A DNA stretch of 64,000 nucleotides. It comes from Agreia sp. Leaf283 (GTDB lineage Bacteria; Actinomycetota; Actinomycetes; Actinomycetales; Microbacteriaceae). Positions 17,481 through 26,176 of the stretch are shown here, piece after piece. The DNA is taken from positions 255,900 to 319,899 of the forward strand of contig NZ_LMNF01000001.1 in the NCBI RefSeq assembly GCF_001422485.1, read 5' to 3'. The notes beneath the pieces are model-generated. The model saw nothing but the letters and a program-made list of their open reading frames with translations, had not been told where the DNA came from and ran no database searches. Made by a program: the position numbers and the translations under genes. Positions within the stretch are counted from its first letter, which is position 1; the number at the start of each line of letters is the position of its first letter.

Positions 17481-18609
17481 GGGATGCCTCCGGCCGGGCT
17501 GCAGAGGACACGCTCGCCGCGGCGGCGTCGCGCTTGACGACCTCGTCGCGCACCAGCGGAATGACGTAGCGGCCGAAGTCGATCGTGTCGTTCACGAAGT
17601 CGTAGCCGCGGGCCGAGATGATGTCGACTCCGAGGTCGATGTAGTCGAGCAGGGCGGCGGCCACCGTCTCGGGTGTGCCGACGAGGGCGTTCGAGTTGCC
17701 CCGACCGCCGGATGCCGCAGCGGGCCTCGTCCACAGCGCCCGGTCGAAGCGGTCGCCCTGGCTCGCGATCGAGAGCAGGCGCTGCGATCCGGCGTTCTCG
17801 GGATTCTTCAGGTCGCCGACGAACGAGTTCGGCGCCGCCTGCGCCTGCCGCGCCTCGATCTTTCCGAGAATCTCCTCGGCCTTCTTCCACGCCAGCTCCT
17901 CGGTGGCGCCGAGGATCGGACGGAACGCGACCTGGATGCGGGGCCGCTCGGTGCGTCCGGCCGCGAGCGCCTCGACCGTGATGCGCTCGATCTGCTCGGC
18001 GGTGTTCGCCAGCGGCTCGCCCCACAGCGCGTAGATGTCGGCGTCGGCCGCACCGATGCGGTACGCGGCATCGCTCGATCCGCCGAACGAGATCTGCGGC
18101 CGCGGCTGCTGCGCCGGCCAGATGTCGCTGACGAAGTTCTCGAAGCGGTAGTGCGCCCCGTCGAAGCTGAACGGCTCGCGGCTGGTCCACGCCTTCTTCA
18201 CGATCCGGATGTATTCGCCGGTGCGGGCGTAGCGCTCGTCTTTGGTGAGGAAGTCGCCCTCCGCCGCCTGGTCGGCCGTCGATCCGCCCGTGATGACGTG
18301 CACGTTGAGGCGTCCGTCGCTGATCTGGTCGAGCGTCGCGAAGACCTTCGCCGCGTAGGTGGGATACGACACGTTCGGCCGGTGCGCGAGCAGGATCTTG
18401 AGGTGGTCGAGCTTCGACGCGATGTAGGCCGCCGCGGTCGCCGGGTCGGGCGAGCCCGAGTGGTAGGCGAAGAGGATGCGGTCCCAGCCGTTGTCCTCAT
18501 GGGCTCGGGCGAACCGCAGCGTGTAGTCCTTGTCGAAACTGGCGCCGGAACGCGACTGGGTCTCGCCGCCGTCATTGAGCCCGGCGATGCCGAGGAATTC
18601 GATGGGCAT
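17467..18609 (-). CDS. LLM class flavin-dependent monooxygenase (alkanesulfonate monooxygenase-like)
   Basis: A 380-residue luciferase-like monooxygenase related to SsuD and its relatives. Evident blocks are PIEFLGIAGLNDGGE, EDNGWDRILFAYHSGSPDP, LDQISDGRLNVHVITGG, PQISFGGSSDAAYRIGA and ADIYALWGEPLAN, the last two being flavin/phosphate-binding parts of the barrel. FMNH2 would have to come from a reductase elsewhere. The ATG at 18609 has a strong AGAAGGAGG ribosome site; longer in-frame starts up to 18702 lack one. It leads the operon with the GNAT-permease, ATPase and binding protein, which fits uptake and desulfonation of an organosulfur nutrient (inference). Confidence 0.9.
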   Translation of the reverse strand: MPIEFLGIAGLNDGGETQSRSGASFDKDYTLRFARAHEDNGWDRILFAYHSGSPDPATAAAYIASKLDHLKILLAHRPNVSYPTYAAKVFATLDQISDGRLNVHVITGGSTADQAAEGDFLTKDERYARTGEYIRIVKKAWTSREPFSFDGAHYRFENFVSDIWPAQQPRPQISFGGSSDAAYRIGAADADIYALWGEPLANTAEQIERITVEALAAGRTERPRIQVAFRPILGATEELAWKKAEEILGKIEARQAQAAPNSFVGDLKNPENAGSQRLLSIASQGDRFDRALWTRPAAASGGRGNSNALVGTPETVAAALLDYIDLGVDIISARGYDFVNDTIDFGRYVIPLVRDEVVKRDAAAASVSSAARPEASRDAA

Positions 18610-18631
18610 GGCTGCCTCCTTCTTATGGTCT

Positions 18632-18648
18632 CGACACGGGCCGTGTCG
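18632..18648. promoter_or_regulatory. 17-bp palindrome in divergent intergenic region
   Basis: CGACACGG-G-CCGTGTCG is perfectly symmetric around a single central base. It lies about 10 bp upstream of the ribosome site of the LLM monooxygenase and about 120 bp upstream of the divergent FAD protein. It could be an operator for both operons or a leader hairpin. Outer GTCTC (18629-18633) and GAGAC (18656-18660) extend the symmetry loosely. Confidence 0.45.
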
Positions 18649-18770
18649 CGTTGGAGAGACGTTAGGTGTGCTCGCGCAAGCCGGCCAAGCGGTTTCGTTC
18701 ACAATTCGTCACGTCGTCACGCGGGGTCACAAACCTCGATTTCGGTGGACGAAACGTCGACGGTTGTGGG

Positions 18771-20891
18771 ATGTCGCACGCGCACCACTCCTCAGCCACC
18801 TCGCCCGAGCCAGCCACCTCGCCCGAGCTCCACGTCGCCCTCATCGGAGGCGGCCCCCGCGGAGCCGGAGTTCTCGAGCGGCTCGCCGCCAACCTGCCCG
18901 AGCTGTGGACCACCGACGCACGGATCGTCCTCCACGTGATCGACCCGCATCCGGCCGGCCCCGGCCGCATCTGGCGTTACGCGCAGTCCCCTCTTCTCAA
19001 GCTCAACTCGATGGCGGCCGACGTGACGATGTTCACCGACGAGTCGTCGACGATCGACGGACCGGTGCGGCCGGGCCCGTCGCTCATCGAGTGGGCGGGC
19101 CTCGTGAACGCGGGCGAGATCGCGATTCCGCGCGTCGATGCGCGTCTCCGTCAGGAGATCGAGAATCTGTCGCCCGCGAGCTTTCCCACGCGTCGGCTGC
19201 AGAGCCTCTACCTCAGCTGGTTCTTCGAGGATGCCGTGGGTCTCCTTCCCGAGACCGTCACGGTCGTCGTGCACCGGGCATCCGCCGTCGAGACCGTCGA
19301 CGAGGGGCCGACCCATCGCATCCGGCTCGACGATGGCGTCTCGATCGCGGCCGACGTGGTGTTGTACTCGCTCGGCCACACGGGTGCCGAGGCCGAGCCG
19401 GAGCACGCCGACCTCATCGACTTCGCGCGCCGCCGCGAGCTGTTCTACCTGCCGCCGGCGTTCACGGCGGATGCCGACACCCGCGCGATCGTGCCCGGCC
19501 AGCGTGTGATCGTGCGCGGCATGGGCCTCGCGGCCGTCGACCTCACGGTGCTGCTCACCGAGGGGCGCGGCGGCCGCTTCGGTCGCGGCGACGACGGGGT
19601 GCTGCGCTACACGGCGTCGGGCCTCGAGCCGCGGCTGTACTTCGGATCGCGCCGCGGGGTTCCGTACCACTCGAAGATCTCGTCGACGCTCGCGGGCGAG
19701 CGTCCGGAGGCCCGGTACTTCACACCCGCCGTGGCCCGCTCGCTCGAGCAGTCGCTGCCGTCGCTCGACCTCAGCGTCGACGTGTGGCCCCTCACCGCGA
19801 AGGACATGCTGTGGGGCTACTACCGCGAGCTGTTCACCGGACACCCCGAGCGGGTCGAGTCGAGCTGGGATGCCTTCGTTCACGTCTTCGACCGGCTCGA
19901 TCCGCGGGCGCTGCTGCTGGCCGCCCCGCACATCGATGTCGCCGACAGCACACCGCGCGGCCACGCGATCCCGTCGTTCGAGGGCGAAGACGAGCACATC
20001 GCCCGCGACGCGCAGACCTTCGTCGACCTGGTCGAGGGCACGGTCGCCTACGCGGAGGACAGGCTCTTCCTGCCGGAGCTCGACCGACCGCTCGGCGGCG
20101 CCCTCGTCGCCGACCCGGCCGAGCTGCAGGAGCTCGTGCGCGACTACATCCGCACAGACCTGCAGCTGCGCACCCGGCCGGAGCACAGCGCCACCCTCGG
20201 GCTGTTCATCGCCCTGCTCACGAGCCTCTTCACCCTGTCGGACATCGTGGACTCGCCCAAGTGGACCGCCCAGTCGAGGGTGCGTGACATCCACGGCTGG
20301 TGGCTCGGCTACTTCAGCTTCATCGCCAGCGGGCCGCCCGCGCACCGGCTCGAGGAGCTCGTGGCCCTGTCCGAGGCGGGCATCGTCGAGTTCCTCGGTG
20401 CTGGCATCTGGGTGGAGGCCGACGAGAACGAGGGCATCTTCCGGGCGGGCAGCGCCACGACGCCCACGACCGTCACCGCGAGCGCCCTGGTGGATGCGCG
20501 GCTGCCCGAGACCGCGATCTCGCGCAGCGACAACGAGCTGCTGAGGTCGCTGGTGACCAGTGGAGCCGGCCTCGAGGAGATCGTGAGCGACGGGGCGTAC
20601 TCGGCCAGCACGGGAAGGCTGTCGGTGCGGCAGCTCGACACGAGGCTGCTGGGCGCGGGCGGTTCGCACTCCTCACGCCAGTACGCGATCGGGCCGTACA
20701 CGAACTCTCCGTTCGTGGGGGCGTTCTCGCGCCCGCGCACCAATGCGATCTCGTTCCGGGAGAACGACAAGGTCGCCCGCGCCATTCTGGCCCGCCTCGC
20801 CGAGCTGGCCGAGGAGCGTGGTCTCGATACGCCCGCTCGTTCCTCGCGACCCACTCGACCGGCGCCGTCCTCCCCCGCGCTGATCGAGTAG
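18771..20891 (+). CDS. Large FAD/NAD(P)-binding protein
   Basis: A 706-residue protein of the FAD-NAD(P)-binding (NAD_binding_9-like) family. The N-terminus has VALIGGGPRGAGVLERLAA, then LHVIDPHPAGPGRIWRY, both typical of this group. A second region reads VIVRGMGLAAVDLTVLLTEGRGG. No specific reaction is established; relatives occur beside flavin monooxygenases and sulfur or siderophore genes. The last 23 residues (about 684-706, LDTPARSSRPTRPAPSSPAL and so on) are encoded by the inverted-repeat element at 20823-20949 and are not expected to belong to the fold. The ATG at 18771 is the first start near the Rossmann strand; its ribosome site is weak. It is divergent from the LLM monooxygenase operon. 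Confidence 0.85.
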   Translation: MSHAHHSSATSPEPATSPELHVALIGGGPRGAGVLERLAANLPELWTTDARIVLHVIDPHPAGPGRIWRYAQSPLLKLNSMAADVTMFTDESSTIDGPVRPGPSLIEWAGLVNAGEIAIPRVDARLRQEIENLSPASFPTRRLQSLYLSWFFEDAVGLLPETVTVVVHRASAVETVDEGPTHRIRLDDGVSIAADVVLYSLGHTGAEAEPEHADLIDFARRRELFYLPPAFTADADTRAIVPGQRVIVRGMGLAAVDLTVLLTEGRGGRFGRGDDGVLRYTASGLEPRLYFGSRRGVPYHSKISSTLAGERPEARYFTPAVARSLEQSLPSLDLSVDVWPLTAKDMLWGYYRELFTGHPERVESSWDAFVHVFDRLDPRALLLAAPHIDVADSTPRGHAIPSFEGEDEHIARDAQTFVDLVEGTVAYAEDRLFLPELDRPLGGALVADPAELQELVRDYIRTDLQLRTRPEHSATLGLFIALLTSLFTLSDIVDSPKWTAQSRVRDIHGWWLGYFSFIASGPPAHRLEELVALSEAGIVEFLGAGIWVEADENEGIFRAGSATTPTTVTASALVDARLPETAISRSDNELLRSLVTSGAGLEEIVSDGAYSASTGRLSVRQLDTRLLGAGGSHSSRQYAIGPYTNSPFVGAFSRPRTNAISFRENDKVARAILARLAELAEERGLDTPARSSRPTRPAPSSPALIE

Positions 20892-20949
20892 CTCGCGCAG
20901 CGACGCACTCCCGCGCTGATCGAGTAGGTTGCCCCGCGACCGTATCGAG
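20823..20949. repeat. Inverted-repeat element of the CTCGATACG type
   Basis: The outer arms are CTCGATACG at 20823-20831 and CGTATCGAG at 20941-20949. Inside is a duplicated GCGCTGATCGAGTAG unit near 20877 and 20914. It supplies the stop and last 23 codons of the FAD protein gene and ends just before the stop of the convergent metI gene. Confidence 0.75.
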
Positions 20950-20957
20950 ATCACCCG

Positions 20958-21617
20958 TCAGCGGCGGAGCGCCTTGCGGGCGAGGTAGTTGCCGAGAAAC
21001 TGCACCAGCTGCACGATCACGATGATCACCAGCACGGCTGCCCACGTGACCACCGGGTGGAACTGGCGGTAGCCGTACTGGATGGCGAATGTTCCGAGAC
21101 CGCCACCGCCGACGTACCCTGCGACGGCCGACATGTCCACGAGAGCGACCACGATGAAGGTGTACCCGAGGATCAGCGGCCCGAGCGCCTCCGGAATGAG
21201 CAGGGTCAGCATGATGCGGCTGCGACTCGCACCCACCGACCTCGCCGCCTCGATGACCCCGGGTTGCACGGTCAGCAGGTTCTGCTCGACGATGCGGCTG
21301 ATGCCGAACGCCGCGGCCAGCGAGAGCGTGAAGATGATGGCCGTGTTGCCGATTCCCGTGCCGGTGACGAAGCGAGCGAGCGGCTGCGCGGCGGCCAGGA
21401 AGATGATGAACGGAATCGGCCGGAAGACGTTGACGAGAACGTTGAGCACACCGAACACGGGCTTGTTGGCGAAGAGACTGTTCGACCGCGTCGTGTACAG
21501 ACCGAGGCCCAGGATGAGCCCGCCGATGCCTCCGAAGAGCAGGCTGAGGCCCACGATGTAGAGCGTCTCGTAACTGGCCTGCCACAGCTTGGGCAGAAGA
21601 GGAATCAGGTCATCCAT
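20958..21617 (-). CDS. metI: Methionine ABC transporter permease MetI
   Basis: A 219-residue inner-membrane permease with five hydrophobic segments and a BPD_transp_1 core. EAARSVGASRSRIMLTLLIP is the EAA loop that contacts MetN. The start DDLIPLLPKLWQASYETLYI and the VNVFRPIPFIIFLAA segment are typical of MetI. The ATG at 21617 overlaps the metN stop (21610) by 8 bp; a longer upstream frame to 21722 lies inside metN and is not real. It works with MetN and the MetQ lipoprotein encoded upstream. Confidence 0.94.
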   Translation of the reverse strand: MDDLIPLLPKLWQASYETLYIVGLSLLFGGIGGLILGLGLYTTRSNSLFANKPVFGVLNVLVNVFRPIPFIIFLAAAQPLARFVTGTGIGNTAIIFTLSLAAAFGISRIVEQNLLTVQPGVIEAARSVGASRSRIMLTLLIPEALGPLILGYTFIVVALVDMSAVAGYVGGGGLGTFAIQYGYRQFHPVVTWAAVLVIIVIVQLVQFLGNYLARKALRR

Positions 21618-22647
21618 GGTTCGGTGCCTCCGTGACGTCGACCTGCGTGGAGATCGTGGCGAGTGCTCGGTCGATGGCGGCGCCGTCGGCAGTGAGGGCG
21701 AGGGTGAGGTGGCCGAACACACGACCCTGGATGTCGTTGATGCCGCCGTAGATCAGCTCGAATGCGACGCCTGCCTCGGCGAGGGTCAAGAATACGGCGC
21801 CCTGCGAGGTGTTGCCGTCGCGGAAGGAGAGCGTCACGATGCGTCCCCGATGCCTTTGCCGCAGCGCAACGAGTTCTGCTTCGGAGGGCACCCCCCTCAC
21901 CACGGTCGAGACGAACCGCTGCGACGACGCCTCCGTCGGCTTCGAGAACACGTCGAACACGTCGCCCTGCTCGACGATGCGCCCGCCATTCATGACCGCG
22001 ACCTTCGTGGCCAGCGTCTGAATGACATCCATTTCGTGCGTGATGACCACGATCGTGACGCCGAACTCGGTGTTCACGCGCTTCAGCAGGTCGAGCACCT
22101 CGTGGGTGGTCTCGGGGTCGAGCGCGCTGGTCGCCTCGTCGGCGAGCAGGATGCGGGGGCTCGTCGCGAGGGCGCGTGCGATGCCGACGCGTTGCTTCTG
22201 GCCGCCCGACAGCTGTTCGGGATAGTTGCGCGCCTTGTCGGCGAGGCCGACGAAGTCGAGCAGCTCGGCCACGCGCGGCGCGATGTCGGCCCGCTTCGTC
22301 TTGGCCACCTCGAGGGGGTACGCGACGTTGCCGGCGACCGTTTTCGAGTTGAAGAGGTTGAACTGCTGGAAGATCATGCCGATGCCGAGACGCAGACGAC
22401 GCAGTTCGCTCTCCTTCATGCTCGTCACCTCGTCGCCGTCGACGAGGATGCTGCCGCTCGTGGCGTGCTCGAGGGCGTTGATGAGGCGCACGAGTGTGCT
22501 CTTGCCTGCACCCGAGTAGCCGATGATTCCGTAGATGTCGCCGGCGTCGATGTCGAGGTTCAGTCCTTCGACGGCGTTCACGACGGGACCGCCGCGTTGG
22601 GAGGGTGGATAGGACTTGGTGACGTCTCGCAGGCTGATGAGGGGCAT
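21610..22647 (-). CDS. metN: Methionine ABC transporter ATP-binding protein MetN
   Basis: A 345-residue ATPase. Walker A is GYSGAGKST, the tyrosine-containing form seen in MetN. The signature is LSGGQKQRVGIARAL, Walker B is ILLADEATSALDPE, and the switch region is VVITHEMDVIQTLA. Residues about 265-345 form the C-terminal NIL (ACT-like) domain, which in E. coli MetN binds methionine and inhibits transport. It lies downstream of metQ, separated by a strong inverted repeat, and overlaps metI. Confidence 0.95.
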   Translation of the reverse strand: MPLISLRDVTKSYPPSQRGGPVVNAVEGLNLDIDAGDIYGIIGYSGAGKSTLVRLINALEHATSGSILVDGDEVTSMKESELRRLRLGIGMIFQQFNLFNSKTVAGNVAYPLEVAKTKRADIAPRVAELLDFVGLADKARNYPEQLSGGQKQRVGIARALATSPRILLADEATSALDPETTHEVLDLLKRVNTEFGVTIVVITHEMDVIQTLATKVAVMNGGRIVEQGDVFDVFSKPTEASSQRFVSTVVRGVPSEAELVALRQRHRGRIVTLSFRDGNTSQGAVFLTLAEAGVAFELIYGGINDIQGRVFGHLTLALTADGAAIDRALATISTQVDVTEAPNHG

Positions 22648-22676
22648 CGGGTGAGTCTCTCTGTTAACGGCGGATG

Positions 22677-22726
22677 CCCTTCGACGGGCTCAGGGAACGG
22701 GTCCGTTCCCTGAGCCTGTCGAAGGG
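22677..22726. repeat. REP-like hairpin between metQ and metN
   Basis: A CCCTTCGAC-N7-GGGAACG unit at 22677-22699 is followed after 4 bp by its inverted copy at 22704-22726, giving an almost perfect 23-bp stem. It lies between the metQ stop and metN start inside one operon. Such a hairpin could protect or terminate the metQ message and raise binding-protein levels over the membrane components. Confidence 0.85.
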
Positions 22727-22743
22727 GTGGCGAGCAGCTGCGG

Positions 22744-23640
22744 CTAGCCCTTGGCCTTGATGTCGGACTGGACCTTCTCGAGCGAGGACTGCAGGTCTTC
22801 GACCGGCGTCTTGACGAACACGGCGGTTCCGCCCGAGTTCTCCTGCACGGCGTCGGTGACGGTCTTCGTGTCCTGGTAGATCTTCACGAGCTTTGCGTAC
22901 GTCTCGTTGTCCTTGTCTTCGGCGCGCGCGGCGAAGATGTTCACGTAGGGCAGCGCGTTGGGATCAGACGGATCGTCCTGGGCGATCGCGTCCTCGAACG
23001 TCAGGCCTGCGTCGGCGACGAAGTCGTTGTTGATGATCGCCGCGGCCACGTCGGGAAGCGATGTGGGGGTGAGCGATGCCTCGAGCGTGGTCACCTTGAC
23101 CGTGGACTTGTCGGTGTCGACGTCGTCGACGGTCGAGAAGATGCTTCCGCCGTCTTTCAGCTCGACCAGTCCGGCGGACTGCAGAACCAGCAGCGCGCGC
23201 GACAGATTCGACTCGTCGTTGGGGATGGCGACGGTGTCGCCCTCCTTGATGTCCTTCACCGAGTCGTACTTCGTGGAGTACAGGGCCAGCGGATAGATGG
23301 CGGTGGCGCCGACCGGCACCAGGTCTTCGCCGGACGCCTCGTTGTACTGGGCGAGGTAGACGATGTGCTGGAACTGATTGAGGTCGATCTCGCCCTCGGT
23401 GAGAGCCGGGTTCGGCTGCGGGTACTCGGTGAAGTCGACGATATCGACGGCGATCCCCTCGTCTGCCGCGGCCTTCTTGTAGACCTCCCAGTACGGGTCG
23501 CTGGCGCCGACCACGCCGATCTTCACGGGGTTGTCTTCCGTGCCCTTCTCCGCATCGGCTGCGGATCCGGCGCAACCGGCGAGAACGGCGATCAGGGGAA
23601 GAGTGGCTGCTGCGGCCAGGATCTTCTTGGTGAGGGACAT
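22744..23640 (-). CDS. metQ: Methionine-binding lipoprotein MetQ (NlpA family)
   Basis: A 298-residue lipoprotein. The signal peptide ends in a lipobox, VLAGC, with the lipidated Cys near residue 23. The mature domain has VKIGVVGASDPYWEVYKKAA, then PNPALTEGEIDLNQFQH and FAARAEDKDNETYAKLVKI, the standard NlpA/MetQ blocks. It delivers methionine to MetNI. Its upstream region (23641-23809) is shared with the divergent M1 peptidase gene. I could not recognise a SAM riboswitch or an obvious methionine regulator site there. Confidence 0.94.
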   Translation of the reverse strand: MSLTKKILAAAATLPLIAVLAGCAGSAADAEKGTEDNPVKIGVVGASDPYWEVYKKAAADEGIAVDIVDFTEYPQPNPALTEGEIDLNQFQHIVYLAQYNEASGEDLVPVGATAIYPLALYSTKYDSVKDIKEGDTVAIPNDESNLSRALLVLQSAGLVELKDGGSIFSTVDDVDTDKSTVKVTTLEASLTPTSLPDVAAAIINNDFVADAGLTFEDAIAQDDPSDPNALPYVNIFAARAEDKDNETYAKLVKIYQDTKTVTDAVQENSGGTAVFVKTPVEDLQSSLEKVQSDIKAKG

Positions 23641-23809
23641 GGGTGTTTCCTTTCGATGGAGCAGGTGCTGTCGTCAAGCAGCTGCCCACGCTACGGACGG
23701 GGCCCCACGGCGCGAAATGTACCTGTAACAAACTGACTTCGTTCGTGTCTGGTGCGCACCGACCGAATCTCGATAAGGTCGCCAGACTGCAACAAGATGG
23801 GAACCTTCT

Positions 23810-25582
23810 GTGACGACGTGTGTTCTTGCCGCGACCGGATTCGATTCGGGGCCGATGCTCCTGATCATCGCCGTACTTCTTCTCGCGACAGGAGGTGCCG
23901 CCTGGCTGCTGCTCGGCCGTCGCCAGCGCGGCGCGAAGGCCGCCGTGTTCGCGGCCGTCCCCCTCCTGCTGCTGGCCCTCGTCGCCACCGGCGGCATCGC
24001 ACCAGCCCCGGCCAGTGCCGCGGAACCGTGCCCGCCGGGGATGAGCGCTCCCGTGGCGACGCCCCCCGCGACGACCGACCCGGTCACGCCAGACCCTGTC
24101 ACGCCCGTCGACTTCGAGCCCGGGGCGGCCGGCATCGGCGACTCCTACTTCCCGCTCGACGGCAACGGCGGCTACGACGTGCAGCACTACGACCTCGACC
24201 TCGCCTACGCGCCCGACACCGACGTGCTCTCGGGCACGACCACGGTCACGGCGACCGCCACCCAGAACCTGTCGGCCTTCAACCTCGACTTCGACACCCG
24301 CGATGTGAACGGCGACGACGCGATCGTCATCTCGTCGATCACCGTCGACGGCGTGCCCGCCGCATGGAGCCTCGCGTCCACCCAGATCAGCGCATCCACC
24401 GGCCAGCCGCAGGTGGAAGGCTCGGGCGACGACGACGCCACGCCCCCGCGCACCGAGCTGACCATCGTGCCGCCCGCGGGCATCCCGCTCGGCGCCACGA
24501 TCACGACGGCCGTCACCTACAGCGGCGTGCCAATCGTGGTAGCGGATGCGTTCGGTCCGGCGGGCGTGTTCCCCACCCCGACCGGCGCGGTCGTCGTGGG
24601 ACAGCCGCGGGTCGCGGCCACGTGGTTCCCGTCGAACGACCACCCGAGCGACAAGGCCACCTTCTCGACGCGCATGACCGTTCCCACAGGCCTCGAGGTC
24701 ATCGGCAACGGCCGGCTCGCCTCGCAGACGACCGCCGCAGGCCTCGACACCTTCGACTGGGAGATGGAGAAGCCGATGGCCACCTACCTGGCCACGGCGA
24801 CGCTGGGCGACTTCGACGTCGAGACGAACACCGACCCGGCCACCGGCATCACCTATGTCGACGCGATCGACCCGACGCTGTTCGACCGCGACGTCGACGG
24901 CGCCCCCGGAGTCAAGGTGGGCGACATCGCTTCTCAGATCTTCGCGACCGAGCCCGAGGTCATCGACTTCCTGTCGACATACTTCGGCCCGTACCCGTTC
25001 TCAGAAGCCGGCGGCATCGCCATCGGCTACATCGACGAGGACACGGGAGACGACCTGCCCTACGCGCTCGAGAACCAGACGCGACCCATCTACCCGGCGT
25101 GGGCGTTCCCGGCCGACGTCGATGCCAGCGTCGTCGTGCACGAGCTCGCCCACCAGTGGTACGGAGACGACCTGTCGATGAACCGCTGGTCGGACATCTG
25201 GCTCAACGAGGGCTTCGCCACCTACGCCGAATGGCTGTGGGAGGAGGGACAGGGCGGTCGCACGACCCAGCAGAGCTTCGACGCGGCCTACGCGCGCTCC
25301 GGCACCTCGTCGTACTGGCAGACCGTCGTTGCGGACCCGGGCTCGGCAGGTATCTTCGCCGGCGCCGTCTACTCACGCGGCGCCATGACCCTGCAGGCGC
25401 TGCGCAACGAGGTCGGAGACGACGACTTCTTCGCCATCCTCAAGGGCTGGGCCACGGAGAACGCGGGCACCTCGGTGTCGACGACGCAGTTCGTCGACTA
25501 CGCCGAGAGCGTGTCGGGACAGGACCTCACGGAATTCTTCGACACCTGGATCTACACGGCGGGCAAGCCGGCGCTCGGCTGA
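23810..25582 (+). CDS. Exported M1-family zinc metallopeptidase
   Basis: A 590-residue gluzincin aminopeptidase. The zinc site HELAHQWYG lies at 444-452 with the third ligand Glu467 in WLNEGFATYAEW, the M1 spacing. YALENQTRPIY upstream corresponds to the exopeptidase GAMEN segment. A beta-rich N-domain covers about 105-290. The N-terminus is odd: residues 6-40 (LAATG, hydrophobic stretch, RRQR) look like a sortase sorting signal. A second hydrophobic stretch and an Ala-rich cleavage site follow at about 45-72, then a Pro/Thr-rich linker. The protein is therefore exported or membrane-tethered with two N-terminal helices. The start is GTG at 23810. It overlaps the convergent gene by 31 bp at the 3' end. 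Confidence 0.9.
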   Translation: MTTCVLAATGFDSGPMLLIIAVLLLATGGAAWLLLGRRQRGAKAAVFAAVPLLLLALVATGGIAPAPASAAEPCPPGMSAPVATPPATTDPVTPDPVTPVDFEPGAAGIGDSYFPLDGNGGYDVQHYDLDLAYAPDTDVLSGTTTVTATATQNLSAFNLDFDTRDVNGDDAIVISSITVDGVPAAWSLASTQISASTGQPQVEGSGDDDATPPRTELTIVPPAGIPLGATITTAVTYSGVPIVVADAFGPAGVFPTPTGAVVVGQPRVAATWFPSNDHPSDKATFSTRMTVPTGLEVIGNGRLASQTTAAGLDTFDWEMEKPMATYLATATLGDFDVETNTDPATGITYVDAIDPTLFDRDVDGAPGVKVGDIASQIFATEPEVIDFLSTYFGPYPFSEAGGIAIGYIDEDTGDDLPYALENQTRPIYPAWAFPADVDASVVVHELAHQWYGDDLSMNRWSDIWLNEGFATYAEWLWEEGQGGRTTQQSFDAAYARSGTSSYWQTVVADPGSAGIFAGAVYSRGAMTLQALRNEVGDDDFFAILKGWATENAGTSVSTTQFVDYAESVSGQDLTEFFDTWIYTAGKPALG

Positions 25583-26103
25583 GCGGACCGGCGGGCTCTC
25601 CAGCGCGCCAGACCCAGCAGCACCAGGCCGGTGACCAAGAATAGGATCGCCAGCGCACCGACCGCCACGGCCCCGACGATGGAGAAGAACGACACGACCG
25701 GGCCCACGGTGAAGCGGCCATCCGGCACAGGGCCGTCGCAGGAGATCTCGAGTACGCCTGATGTGGTGGTCCCGAAGCTTCCCTGAGCGTCCCACCGCTC
25801 CGGCAGCAGCAGCCCCTGCTGAGTCATGTCTGGCCTGAGCCCTATCTCCTGACCGTCGAGATCACCTGTGCAGGAGATGTCGCCCCACTGGTCGTTGGGC
25901 GTGACGTACACGGCGTGGTCTCCGCGCGACACCTCCACCGTCATGACCTCGCCGAACGGCACGGCCGGGGCCAGCTGGAACCCCGCGCCGAGCACCAGGA
26001 ATGCTCCTCCGAGCAGCCCGAGCACCCCGAGCGCGCTGAGGATCAGCCCGACGACGACCAACGCGCGCGACGGCGGCGCCTTCGACTCCGGCATGCGACT
26101 CAT
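25552..26103 (-). CDS. Hypothetical two-TM membrane protein
   Basis: A 183-residue protein I do not recognise. It has a hydrophobic segment at about 15-45, an extracellular region of about 95 residues with two cysteines (DISCTGD and EISCDGP) that could form a disulfide, and a second membrane segment at about 136-165 followed by RWRARR. The topology suggests a small envelope protein with an exterior beta-rich domain. Its 3' end overlaps the convergent M1 peptidase gene by 31 bp, which is unusual but both frames look coding up to the overlap. Starts at 26103 and 26094 are both ATG. Confidence 0.7.
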   Translation of the reverse strand: MSRMPESKAPPSRALVVVGLILSALGVLGLLGGAFLVLGAGFQLAPAVPFGEVMTVEVSRGDHAVYVTPNDQWGDISCTGDLDGQEIGLRPDMTQQGLLLPERWDAQGSFGTTTSGVLEISCDGPVPDGRFTVGPVVSFFSIVGAVAVGALAILFLVTGLVLLGLARWRARRSAQPSAGLPAV

Positions 26104-26176
26104 GCCGTGAGCCTACGGCCACCGTCCCCCGCAAGACGATGGGGAGTTGTCCCCCTCGACACGAGCAGTCGTCGGG

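Noticed and set aside
23641-23809. Possible SAM riboswitch or S-box upstream of metQ
   Set aside because: I could not fit a SAM-I, SAM-II or SAM-IV core to the sequence by eye; a covariance search would settle it.
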